A stretch of DNA of 64,000 nucleotides, taken from positions 74,639 through 138,638 of the forward strand of contig JBEIHX010000006.1 in NCBI GenBank assembly GCA_040381075.1, read 5' to 3'. The notes below the pieces were generated by a model, which was not told where the DNA came from, ran no database searches, and saw nothing but the letters and a program-made list of their open reading frames with translations. Position 1 is the first letter of the stretch. Every line of letters begins with the position of its first letter. Shown here one piece after another: positions 7,906 through 15,856 of the stretch. Made by a program: the position numbers and the translations under genes. Source of the stretch: JBEIHX01 sp040381075. GTDB taxonomy: Bacteria > Pseudomonadota > Alphaproteobacteria > Caulobacterales > Aquidulcibacteraceae.

Positions 7906-9560
7906 CCGCAGCGTTCAATCCTGGCTTTGCGCTGCTGGTGGCGGCCCTCACCATCGCCGCCCTGCCAATCGGTCGTGGACGTGTAGCGACGCTCGCGCTG
8001 GGCCTGGCTGCAGCTGGGGTGTGTCTGCTGTCGCCGTCCTTCGGCGTCTATGGCCAGTTGCGTCTGATGGGCCTGTCGATCGCGCTCTATCGGTTGGATG
8101 CGCTCAGCGCCTGGTTCGGGCTTGTCGGCCTTATCGCCGCGGCGGCGCTCATTGTCGCGGTGGCGCGCGCCGGCGCGCGATTGGAAGCCGCCGCGCTCAC
8201 CGCCTATTGCGGCGGTGTCCTGACGGCTATCTTCAGCGGCGATCTGGCGATGTTCTTTCTTGGCTGGCAGCTTGCGGCGCTGGCGGTTTGCGCCCTTGTC
8301 TGGGCCGGTCGCACCGAGACGGCCCGCCAAACCGCTCTTGTGGTCTTCACACAGCAGTCGCTCGCTGGCGCCCTGCTCCTGACGGCCGCCGCAGCCGCTG
8401 CGGCCCTTCAGGGCGCAGCAGCCTTCGAGCGGTTTGAACCTGGCGCCTTCGCTGGGCTGCTCACTCTCGCCGCCGTGCTGCTCACGGCTGGAGCCCCGCC
8501 CGTGCACCTGTCCGTTCGCGACGGCATCGCCCGCGCCGGCCCAGGTGGCTTCGTCGCCCTCGCCGCAATCACGCCGCTTCTAGTGGGCTACAGCGCGGCG
8601 CGTGGTTTTGCTGGCGAAACCGGCCTCATCACGCTGGGTGCTGTGATGGCGCTTGCGCCTGTCCTGCCGGCTATGATCGACCGGGCGCCGCGGCGGATGC
8701 TCGCCTATCTTATGTTCAGCCAGATTGGCATGATCCTGATGGCGGCCGGGTTCGGTGGGGCGGAAGGTCTCATAGCGGCCGGCGTCTTCGCAGCGGTTGC
8801 ATGCATGTCGAACCTCACGCTGGCGCTCGCGATACTCATCTATGAGGCGCGCGCCCAGGCGTTCGGACGGGATGCGCCCTTCGCCCTTGGCGCCATCGGT
8901 ATCGCCGTGGCAGGCATCGCATGCGTCCCTGGCTTCGGTGGCCATGTTGGTTTCGTGGCCGCGATGGATGCTGCGTCGCGCGAGGGCGCTCTCTGGCAAG
9001 GGGTGCTGGTCTGCGTCACCGTGGCGGGTGCGTTGCTGCCGATTGCTGTCCGCCTTGGGGCCCGGCTCATCGATCTGTCGCCCGCAGCCGTCGGACGTGG
9101 AGATCCCAATCCACAAATGCTGGCGGCCCTGGCCACGGGCGCCGTGTTTGTCATGTTCTGTGGCGTCGCCCCCGCATGGACTGCCGGCATGCTGCAACCC
9201 GGCCTTGAACTGCACGCATACGGATTTGATCGGCTCATCATGAGCGCTCAGGTCGTTGGCGGGGCGGCTGCAGCGCTCGCAATCCTGTCACGATGGGGGC
9301 TTTACCCCCTTAATAGCGCATCGCCGACGCCGGATATTGATCGCCTGTTTCCAAATTGGGACATCGCGCGCGCAATCGTCCCTTTCGGGGTCATCGACAA
9401 GGCTGTCCATGATGCTGTTGCCCCACTGACCCGTGCGGCATCGGGCGACCACCCGCCCCAGGACCAAGGCGTGTCCGGCGACAATGCATCCTTGAACCTG
9501 ATCGCCCTCGGTTTGATGACGGCGTTTGGGTTGGCGTGGGCGCTTGTCATCGCGCTCTGA
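7902..9560 (+). CDS. Mrp-like antiporter subunit 3 (NuoL/MrpA-like), charge-depleted
   Basis: 552 residues, about 14-15 membrane helices, last gene of the operon. SGDLAMFFLGWQL (112-124) matches the TM5 motif with Gln123 in place of the conserved Glu. TAGAPPVHLS (195-204) matches the TM7 Lys-AALFPLHFW stretch with Thr195 for Lys. The TM8 Lys position falls at Pro225 or Leu226. PRRMLAYLMFSQIGMILMAAG is the well kept TM9-10 segment of the family. The C-terminal NSASPTPDIDRLFPNWD region resembles the D-x-x-YR tail of NuoL/MrpA-like proteins. Three such subunits in one operon is more than the two (A and D) of standard Mrp. Confidence 0.78.
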   Translation: MTAAFNPGFALLVAALTIAALPIGRGRVATLALGLAAAGVCLLSPSFGVYGQLRLMGLSIALYRLDALSAWFGLVGLIAAAALIVAVARAGARLEAAALTAYCGGVLTAIFSGDLAMFFLGWQLAALAVCALVWAGRTETARQTALVVFTQQSLAGALLLTAAAAAAALQGAAAFERFEPGAFAGLLTLAAVLLTAGAPPVHLSVRDGIARAGPGGFVALAAITPLLVGYSAARGFAGETGLITLGAVMALAPVLPAMIDRAPRRMLAYLMFSQIGMILMAAGFGGAEGLIAAGVFAAVACMSNLTLALAILIYEARAQAFGRDAPFALGAIGIAVAGIACVPGFGGHVGFVAAMDAASREGALWQGVLVCVTVAGALLPIAVRLGARLIDLSPAAVGRGDPNPQMLAALATGAVFVMFCGVAPAWTAGMLQPGLELHAYGFDRLIMSAQVVGGAAAALAILSRWGLYPLNSASPTPDIDRLFPNWDIARAIVPFGVIDKAVHDAVAPLTRAASGDHPPQDQGVSGDNASLNLIALGLMTAFGLAWALVIAL

Positions 9561-9631
9561 TCAGACAGGGGACATTCGGATGGTGCGCGCCAGGAATGTG
9601 GGCGCGTTGCAACAGAACATCTGGGCCCGGG

Positions 9632-10060
9632 TCAGGGACGGGGAGGCGTCAGCCGGCATTCCTGACGGATGCGTGCAGCCATGGCCGCGAGGCCGTTGGA
9701 GCGCTGCGCGGTGAGCGCGTCCGTCAGACCGAGGCGGGAAAACGCCGTCTCTGGCGGCAAAGCCGCGATCTCATCGGGGGTGCGCGATGAATAGAGACGA
9801 ACCAGAATTGCGATCAGTCCACGCACGATGTGCGCATCGGAGTCGCCCGCAAATGACAGACGCCCGTCGCGATCGCGCTGCGAGAACAGCCACGCATTGC
9901 TGGCGCAGCCGCGCACGCGGGTCGCCTCAGTCCGCTGTGCGTCTGGCAGTGGCGCAAGCGCCTTGCCGAGGTCAAGAATATATCGATATCGGTCCTCCCA
10001 GGAGTCAAACAGGCTGAGATCAGCCTCAAGCTCCGCCACCTCGTCGGCGATCGTGCTCAC
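9632..10060 (-). CDS. sufE: SufE family cysteine-desulfuration protein
   Basis: 142 residues from a GTG at 10060 preceded by GGAG at good spacing; longer upstream starts have no ribosome site. The protein has the SufE/CsdE fold signature: FDSWEDRYRYILDLGKAL near the N-terminus, then TRVRGCASNAWLF holding the sulfur-accepting Cys, and the FSRLGLTDALTAQRSNGL helix near the end. SufE takes persulfide from SufS and hands it to the SufBCD scaffold for Fe-S assembly in the cytoplasm. It lies convergent to the Mrp-like operon and apart from other suf genes. Confidence 0.92.
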   Translation of the reverse strand: MSTIADEVAELEADLSLFDSWEDRYRYILDLGKALAPLPDAQRTEATRVRGCASNAWLFSQRDRDGRLSFAGDSDAHIVRGLIAILVRLYSSRTPDEIAALPPETAFSRLGLTDALTAQRSNGLAAMAARIRQECRLTPPRP

Positions 10061-10135
10061 GCATGGTCTCCGAAGTCGTAACGCCACACCATGAACAGGG
10101 CGCACGCGCCGCCTGGGGGCAGCAAACCGGGGTCC

Positions 10136-11335
10136 CTACTGCACCACGCCGCGCATGCAGGCGCCAACATCCTTCAGGGCGTGCGTGCCAAGGCAGAACG
10201 CATGTTCATAGCGGAATCGAGCAGCCGATACGCACTGGTACATATGCAGGCGGGCCCACTCAAGGCAGTCTTGCGTTGGCTTATCCGACAGCATGGTTGA
10301 GACGTCTGCTGGAGCGCCGGGCGCTGCATCAAGAGCCTGGATCGCCGCCAGGGTGACGACCCGGTCGACGGTCGCCTTGCGGTCGTCGCGGTAGCGCAGG
10401 CCAGTCGGCGCCGCGCTGCCGGACGCCTGGGCGGGGGATGGACCGAGACGCAGGGCTTCGGCAAGCGACTGGGCGAGCCTGGAGCCTTCGCTGGCCGATG
10501 CACTGGATGCTTCCGGCGAGAAAGCAGCCAGAACCACATTCGAGATGGGCCTGCCCGCAGCAGTAACCTGCTTCAGTTGGGCGACCCGCGCAGCCGCATT
10601 ACCGGCTCGCAGATCCGCCCAACCTGTCTTTTGGAGATCATAGGAGCGCTTCTCGAACGCCGCCCCAACGGAATAGACGCGCGCACTCTCCCGGGACGCC
10701 GCAGCAAGCATTCCCTGAACCGCATCGCCAGCGCCCCTGAGCCGGGTCGCATAGGCGTTGTCATTGCGAAACCCGCGCATCAGCATGTCACGACCAAAGG
10801 CGGCTTCCGCCTCCCTGACGGTGGCGACAAATGGCGCTGACTGTGACGCCGCGATTGCCGAGAACGCGATCCAGCCCTGCGCCAGGGCTTGTGGGCTGTG
10901 GCCAGTCATTCGATCCAGCGCCGCGTCCAGATCACCCGGCTTGGCGATCACCGCCGTATCCAGCGCGGTGATGTCTTCCTGAAAGGTGCCATAGCTTGAT
11001 GCGGCCTTTGCAATCGGATTGCCGGTTGCGACCGTGGCAGCCGAGGACTGGACCGCGTCCGCCTGCGGCGGAGCGGTCTGGGGCGTCGTCGCCTGGGCCG
11101 GAGTGCTTCGGGCCGGAGTGCTTCGGGCCGGAGTGCTTCGGGCGGGCGTGCTTTTGGCCGGCGTGGTTCGGGCCGGCGTGGTTTGGGCCGGCGTGGTTTG
11201 GGCCGGCGTGGTTTGGGAGGGTGCGGTTTTGCCCGGCGCAGCTTGCGCAGGGGCGCTTTGGGCCGATGCTGTCAGGGACAGACCGAAGACCATGACGCTC
11301 ACTGCTGAAACCCAAATTCCCGCCAGTCCCTTCAT
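10136..11335 (-). CDS. Secreted protein with pentapeptide repeats, function unknown
   Basis: 399 residues from the ATG at 11335, which has CAGGAG upstream. Residues 1-27 form a Sec signal peptide ending ASAQS. Residues about 30-80 are a low-complexity segment of roughly eight tandem Thr/Ser-Thr-Pro-Ala units, then an alpha-helical domain beginning SSYGTFQEDITALDTAV that continues to the end. The C-terminus carries four Cys in CLEWARLHMYQC and FCLGTHALKDVGAC, which could pair in the periplasm. I do not recognise the family. The Pro/Ala/Thr repeat probably acts as a flexible spacer between the export signal and the domain. Confidence 0.75.
   Translation of the reverse strand: MKGLAGIWVSAVSVMVFGLSLTASAQSAPAQAAPGKTAPSQTTPAQTTPAQTTPARTTPAKSTPARSTPARSTPARSTPAQATTPQTAPPQADAVQSSAATVATGNPIAKAASSYGTFQEDITALDTAVIAKPGDLDAALDRMTGHSPQALAQGWIAFSAIAASQSAPFVATVREAEAAFGRDMLMRGFRNDNAYATRLRGAGDAVQGMLAAASRESARVYSVGAAFEKRSYDLQKTGWADLRAGNAAARVAQLKQVTAAGRPISNVVLAAFSPEASSASASEGSRLAQSLAEALRLGPSPAQASGSAAPTGLRYRDDRKATVDRVVTLAAIQALDAAPGAPADVSTMLSDKPTQDCLEWARLHMYQCVSAARFRYEHAFCLGTHALKDVGACMRGVVQ
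11097..11220. repeat. 15-bp tandem repeat inside a CDS
   Basis: About eight copies of a 15-base unit, consensus GCCGGAGTGCTTCGG drifting to GCCGGCGTGGTTTGG along the array. On the minus strand it encodes the xTTPA/xSTPA pentapeptides of the secreted protein. The unit length keeps frame, so copy number can vary without breaking the gene. Confidence 0.9.
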
Positions 11336-11625
11336 CCTGCCGTCTCCTGCGGGCGCCCATGCGCCACAACCGACCTTCGACGCCAATCGGCGCCATCACG
11401 CCCGCCCCAACGCATGCTCCCTGCGTTGACAGGCCTAGCAGACGAAGTGCCCCGAGTCGCCGGCGCAGGGCAGTCGTGGCGTGCATCGGCGCGGTCAATG
11501 GCGCGCGTCAGGCGAGCCGGCCTGATTGCGCGCCTGCTACGCGTAAACAATTGATCGGTCTGATGACTGGGCCGTTAATGCGCGGTCGCGCGGTGATGCG
11601 TGCGCCCACGCATGAGGAAAGTTTA

Positions 11626-13317
11626 ATGCTTTGGCCTGACGTACGATCCGCCCGGAGCGGAGACGCCGAGCTGCGACGGTCCCGTTTTGTGTTCCTGCAG
11701 AACGCCTGGGCGCTGATCGTAGCCGTGTGCGCCGCGGCGGCGCTGCTGGTGCGCAGCGAAGAGCCGACAGGTCTGGCGTTTGCAGCGCTGATCGCAGCGA
11801 GCCCCGCGTTTCTTGGCATGGCGCTCAATCAGAAGATCGACGGGCCGCTCGCCCAATGCGCAATTGTCGTCTCGTGGACCATCGTCGCCGCCTGGGGAGC
11901 CGCCCTCTCCGGAGGCGCTCACTCGCCGCTTGCGGCGTTATTTCTGGTGGCGCCGCTTCTTGTCGCCTTGGTCTTCGACGACGAAGGTTTCGCTCTCGTC
12001 TCGGTCGTGTTCTCCGCGTTCGGCTATGCGGCTGCAAGCGCGTTCGCCGCCCTGGGAGCGGCCTCCGTTGGCGCGGGTCTCGTTGAACCGGCGCCGCAAT
12101 TCGGCGCGCTGGCGACAATCCTGATGGCGGCGGCGTTTGCAATCGCGCACGGTGGCGCCGCACCCCTTCGCCGACGCGCGTCAGAGGATGGCGGCGGGCA
12201 GTCCGACGCTGTGCCCGCAGAATCCCACGTTCATCTTCGCCTGGACCGAGAGGGGATGATCGCTTCGGTTGTCGGGGGCGCGCCGGGCGCCCTGTTCGGC
12301 CGCGACGATCGGGAACTTGTCGGTCGCCCGCTTGCGAGCCTGGTTGAAGATGCGGACGCTGCGGAGATATCCAGCGGCATTCAGCATGCACGCGACGGCG
12401 GCAAACCGTCCAGCGCGCGTGCACAGATCGCGTGGTCCGGCGGAGAGCGCCAACCTGGCCTGTTCGGTTTTGATCCGGATCGGACCGGCGGAGTGACGGC
12501 GCATGTCCGCGCCATTGGTCCGCGCCAGCCAGCCGCCACAGGCGCGCGGCAAATGCAGACCGCGACGCCACACGCGACTACGCTGGCGTCACAGGACCAG
12601 GCCTCGTCGGATACGGCGGCCCGGGCAGGCCTTATCGGCGAGATGGGGCATGAACTTGGAACGCCGCTGAATGCGATCATGGGTTTTGCAGACGTCATGA
12701 ATGAGGGCGTATTCGGTCCGCTCCCTGAGCAATACCGGGAGTATGTCCGCCATATTCTCGCCTCGGGCCGGCATATGCAGGAGGTGATCACCGGCGCTGT
12801 GGACCTCGCGCGCATGGAGGCCGGCAGGTACGAGCCGCATCTGTCGGAATTCGATCTAGCCCAGCCGCTGCGCGAGGCGATCGACATCGCGGCCGGCCTT
12901 CGCCTCTCTGAGGCGGCTCCGGTAACGCTGGACGTCGAGCCCACGCCGCTGTTGGTGCGCGCCGATCAGCGCGCGATGCGTCAGATCGCTCTCAATCTGA
13001 TTTCCAACGCCCTTAAATTCACCCCGTCATCGGGAACGGTGAGCGTCAGCGCGCGCGCCACTGGGGCGCAGGATGATCCGATCGTAGAGCTGGTTGTGCG
13101 CGACACGGGGGCCGGCATAACAGAGCAGGATCTTGAGCGCCTGGGCGTGGCGTTCGCGCAGGGCGCACAGGAAGCCGGCCGCGGGCGCGGCGTTGGTCTG
13201 GGGCTATCCATCGTGCGGGCGTTGGCCGCCGGCCATGGCGGACACATGACAATCGACTCCAGGGTCGGTGAGGGAGCAACGGTCACGGTCCGTCTGCCCA
13301 TCCGGAAAACGGTTTAG
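11626..13317 (+). CDS. DivJ-like membrane sensor histidine kinase with HELG H-box
   Basis: 563 residues; the ATG at 11626 follows GAGGAAA. Six membrane helices fill residues about 24-178, then a PAS-like segment (about 205-300), a HisKA domain with H342 in GEMGHELGTPLNAI, N-box NLISNALKF (N461), G1 DTGAG (493-497) and G2 GRGVGLGLS. This is the layout of Caulobacter DivJ, which phosphorylates DivK at the stalked pole. The H-box residue after HEL is normally Arg; here it is Gly345, which is unusual. No response regulator gene is adjacent. Family certain; DivJ orthology is inference from architecture. Confidence 0.85.
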   Translation: MLWPDVRSARSGDAELRRSRFVFLQNAWALIVAVCAAAALLVRSEEPTGLAFAALIAASPAFLGMALNQKIDGPLAQCAIVVSWTIVAAWGAALSGGAHSPLAALFLVAPLLVALVFDDEGFALVSVVFSAFGYAAASAFAALGAASVGAGLVEPAPQFGALATILMAAAFAIAHGGAAPLRRRASEDGGGQSDAVPAESHVHLRLDREGMIASVVGGAPGALFGRDDRELVGRPLASLVEDADAAEISSGIQHARDGGKPSSARAQIAWSGGERQPGLFGFDPDRTGGVTAHVRAIGPRQPAATGARQMQTATPHATTLASQDQASSDTAARAGLIGEMGHELGTPLNAIMGFADVMNEGVFGPLPEQYREYVRHILASGRHMQEVITGAVDLARMEAGRYEPHLSEFDLAQPLREAIDIAAGLRLSEAAPVTLDVEPTPLLVRADQRAMRQIALNLISNALKFTPSSGTVSVSARATGAQDDPIVELVVRDTGAGITEQDLERLGVAFAQGAQEAGRGRGVGLGLSIVRALAAGHGGHMTIDSRVGEGATVTVRLPIRKTV

Positions 13318-13461
13318 GATCCGTCCTGGCGGCGTCCCGCGCGGCGGAATGGATTGTCCCGATGCCCCTTGAGAGGCGATCTATCGGCTGCACGTCGGCC
13401 GGCGGGCAAATCCTCAGCTGCTCGAATCGGTGCATAAGGTTGCGTCGAAAGGAGCCGCGCC

Positions 13462-13887
13462 ATGTTCATCTGGAAGGTTTGGAGAGGCGAGAGCGGCCAA
13501 AAATATATATTTAAAATCAATTGGTTCAACAGAGGCCTGCCAAAAGATCACGGCGGTATCTACGTAATGGTCCGGCGGCGTTTTCTGGTCTTCTTCAAGC
13601 CTCTCTATATCGGCAAGGCGGCCGATTTGCGCTCCCGCCTGATGGGCCACGAACGGTGGCGCGAAGCCTGGATCCACGGCGCCACTGAGCGCCACATCAT
13701 GAAGGTGGGCTACGAGAACGTCCGCCAGGAGATCGAGGAAGACCTAATTCGGCGCTACAAGCCCAAGCTGAATGACATGATGGTGCCCGGCGAGAACGAC
13801 GACGGGCCGGTGCATGACGTCAAACGGCGCGGCATATTTGGCGTGGTGTCCGGCTTCAGTTTGGCGCGCAAGAACAAGCTCGCCTGA
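13462..13887 (+). CDS. GIY-YIG domain protein
   Basis: 141 residues, ATG preceded by AAAGGAG. The motif pair GGIYVM (30-35) and PLYIGKAADLRSRL (47-60) is the GIY-YIG core, followed by EEDLIRRYKPKLND, which contains the Glu and the KPxLN tail typical of the superfamily. Such single-domain proteins are structure-related to UvrC and homing nucleases, but the role of free-standing ones is mostly unknown. The 5' part of the gene (13499-13525) is a strikingly AT-rich patch in a GC-rich region, and the tail after residue 105 is not conserved in the domain. Possibly acquired by transfer. Confidence 0.7.
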   Translation: MFIWKVWRGESGQKYIFKINWFNRGLPKDHGGIYVMVRRRFLVFFKPLYIGKAADLRSRLMGHERWREAWIHGATERHIMKVGYENVRQEIEEDLIRRYKPKLNDMMVPGENDDGPVHDVKRRGIFGVVSGFSLARKNKLA

Positions 13888-13917
13888 GGCCATCGCCAGT
13901 GTGAGGTTCTTGCCCGT

Positions 13918-13970
13918 GTGTGGGGGGCCGGTGTGGGGGGCCGGTGTGGGGGGCCGGTGTGGGGCTGGCG
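13918..13970. repeat. 13-bp G-rich tandem repeat
   Basis: Three exact copies of GTGTGGGGGGCCG (13918-13956) followed by a partial fourth, just downstream of the GIY-YIG gene. The runs of six G could form quadruplexes on this strand. The rest of the gap to panB holds no convincing gene. Confidence 0.9.
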
Positions 13971-14134
13971 TCAGTCCGGTCCTTCTGGACGGTCGGCTCG
14001 GCTGTGGGTCCTGCCCCCTGCATGTCCTGCCTGCTGCATGTCCCGTCAGCTGCGGCTCATGGCAAGGGCCTGCATGGTGCAACAGCTGGGCGTATCGCCT
14101 TTCTTCCGCCTTTCAGCGCCGCTAGCGGTAGGCC

Positions 14135-14974
14135 ATGTCGCTCCAAACACCCCAAGCTGGCCCCGTTCGCCGCCGCAGCGTGCCAGAGATCACGGCCCGC
14201 AAAGGCGGCCCGCCGATCATTTGTCTTACCGCCTACAGCGCGCCGATGGCGAGCCTGCTCGATCCGCATTGCGATCTGCTGCTTGTCGGCGACTCGGTTG
14301 GCATGGTTGTGCACGGGCTGTCGTCCACAGTCGGGGTGACGCTGGATATGATGATCCTGCACGGCAGGGCCGTGATGAGAGGCGCGAAGTCCGCCCTGGT
14401 TGTCGTTGATCTGCCCTTCGGCAGTTACGAAGAAAGCCCTCAGGCCGCCTATCGATCCGCCGTCGAGGTCATGAAGGAAACCGGCTGTCAGGGGGTCAAG
14501 GTTGAGAGCGGCGTTGGGATCGCCGACACCATCGCTTTCCTTGTTGAACGCGGCATCCCCGTGATGGGCCATGTCGGTCTCCGGCCGCAGGCGATCAATG
14601 TCGCAGGCGGTTTCCGCACCACAGGCCGCAATGAAGACGAGCGTGTTCGTGTTCTGGCAGAGGCGCGGGCGGCGGATGAGGCTGGCGCCTTCGCCATCGT
14701 GGTTGAAGGCGTGACGGAGCCGTTGGCGCGTGAGGTGACCGCGCTCGTGCGTGCGCCGACGATCGGCATCGGCGCCTCGGCGGTCTGCGACGGTCAGATC
14801 TTGGTTACGGACGACATGCTTGGCCTGTTCGATTGGACCCCGAGATTTGTTCGCCGATACGCCAACCTGCGTGAGGAAATCACGTCAGCGGCTCACGCTT
14901 ACGCCCGGGACGTGCAGGCGCGTTCGTTCCCGGGCGCTGATGAGACCTATTCGCCCAAGCCCGCCAATGCATGA
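14135..14974 (+). CDS. panB: 3-methyl-2-oxobutanoate hydroxymethyltransferase
   Basis: 279 residues, the usual PanB length. Catalyses transfer of a hydroxymethyl group from methylene-tetrahydrofolate to alpha-ketoisovalerate, giving ketopantoate for pantothenate and CoA. Family motifs are plain: ICLTAYSAPMA near the start, LLVGDSVGMVVHG with the Mg-binding Asp, VVDLPFGSYE, VKVESG, MGHVGLRPQ and EGVTEPLA, then IGIGASAVCDGQILVTDDMLGL. It leads a panB, yfgM-like, bamB, der group on the same strand that is common in Caulobacter relatives. Confidence 0.96.
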   Translation: MSLQTPQAGPVRRRSVPEITARKGGPPIICLTAYSAPMASLLDPHCDLLLVGDSVGMVVHGLSSTVGVTLDMMILHGRAVMRGAKSALVVVDLPFGSYEESPQAAYRSAVEVMKETGCQGVKVESGVGIADTIAFLVERGIPVMGHVGLRPQAINVAGGFRTTGRNEDERVRVLAEARAADEAGAFAIVVEGVTEPLAREVTALVRAPTIGIGASAVCDGQILVTDDMLGLFDWTPRFVRRYANLREEITSAAHAYARDVQARSFPGADETYSPKPANA

Positions 14975-15112
14975 CGCCATCACGGTGGACGCCCAGCCCG
15001 GTCAGGTCAGGCTTCCACCCCGAGGGCTGTTTCCCCTCATTGTGCGGCGTGAGCGGCGCGGCTAGTCTCCGCGGCGCTCTGTGCGAAGCCCCTATGGCGC
15101 TGAGGCCCGACC

Positions 15113-15856
15113 GTGACAGATATTTTTCAGGAAGTCGAAGAGAGCCTGCGCGAGGAACGCGCCAAGTCCTTGTGGAGCCGGTCGTGGCCGTGGCTGTTGG
15201 GCGTGTTCGTCATCGCCGTGGCGGCGGTCGGCGGCTGGGAGGCCTGGAAGTGGCGCCAGGCAGACGTCGCGTCGAAGGCGTCAGAACAATATCTCGTCGC
15301 GCTGGATCACGCCTCGAAGGGCGAAACGGATGCGGCGCTTGCCAAACTCGACAAGCTGATTGAGTCGGGGCCGGACGGCTATAAGGCGCTTGCGTTCAAC
15401 GTGCGGTCTGCTCTTTTGCTTGACAAGAACGACCTTGAGGGCGCCCGCAAGTCGCTGGAGCAAGCTGCGCTCACCGGGCCAGATGAGGAACTGCGGGCTC
15501 TCGCGAAATTGCGCGCAGCCTATCTGAGCGCCGACTCGGCGCCGCTCGATCAGCTGAAGCTTCAGCTTGCCGGGGTTAGCGATCGTGAGGACACGATTGG
15601 CTTTGCGGCGCGCGAGCTTATCGCAGCCAAGGCTTTTGCCGTTGGACAGACTGAGGAGGCGCGCAGGATTTATGATGTCCTGGCCCTCGCTCCCGAGGCC
15701 CCGGAAAGCATCCGACAGCGCGCGGAAATCGCTCGTGCGCTTCTCAAGGCCGGACCGGGCGCAGGCCAGCCGACGCCTGCTGGCGCGCCGCCAACTGCTC
15801 CAGCCCCGCCCTCCCAGACCCCTGCTCCCCCAACACCCGTCCCGGGAGGACGTTGA
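15113..15856 (+). CDS. YfgM-like membrane-anchored tetratricopeptide protein
   Basis: 247 residues from a GTG at 15113. A basic cytoplasmic start (MTDIFQEVEESLREERAKS) precedes one membrane helix (about 26-44, LLGVFVIAVAAVGGWEAWK), then helical TPR-like repeats in the periplasm and a Pro/Ala-rich C-terminal tail from about residue 217. Position directly before bamB and der is the conserved place of yfgM, whose E. coli product associates with SecYEG and periplasmic chaperones. The stop overlaps the bamB start. Confidence 0.85.
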   Translation: MTDIFQEVEESLREERAKSLWSRSWPWLLGVFVIAVAAVGGWEAWKWRQADVASKASEQYLVALDHASKGETDAALAKLDKLIESGPDGYKALAFNVRSALLLDKNDLEGARKSLEQAALTGPDEELRALAKLRAAYLSADSAPLDQLKLQLAGVSDREDTIGFAARELIAAKAFAVGQTEEARRIYDVLALAPEAPESIRQRAEIARALLKAGPGAGQPTPAGAPPTAPAPPSQTPAPPTPVPGGR

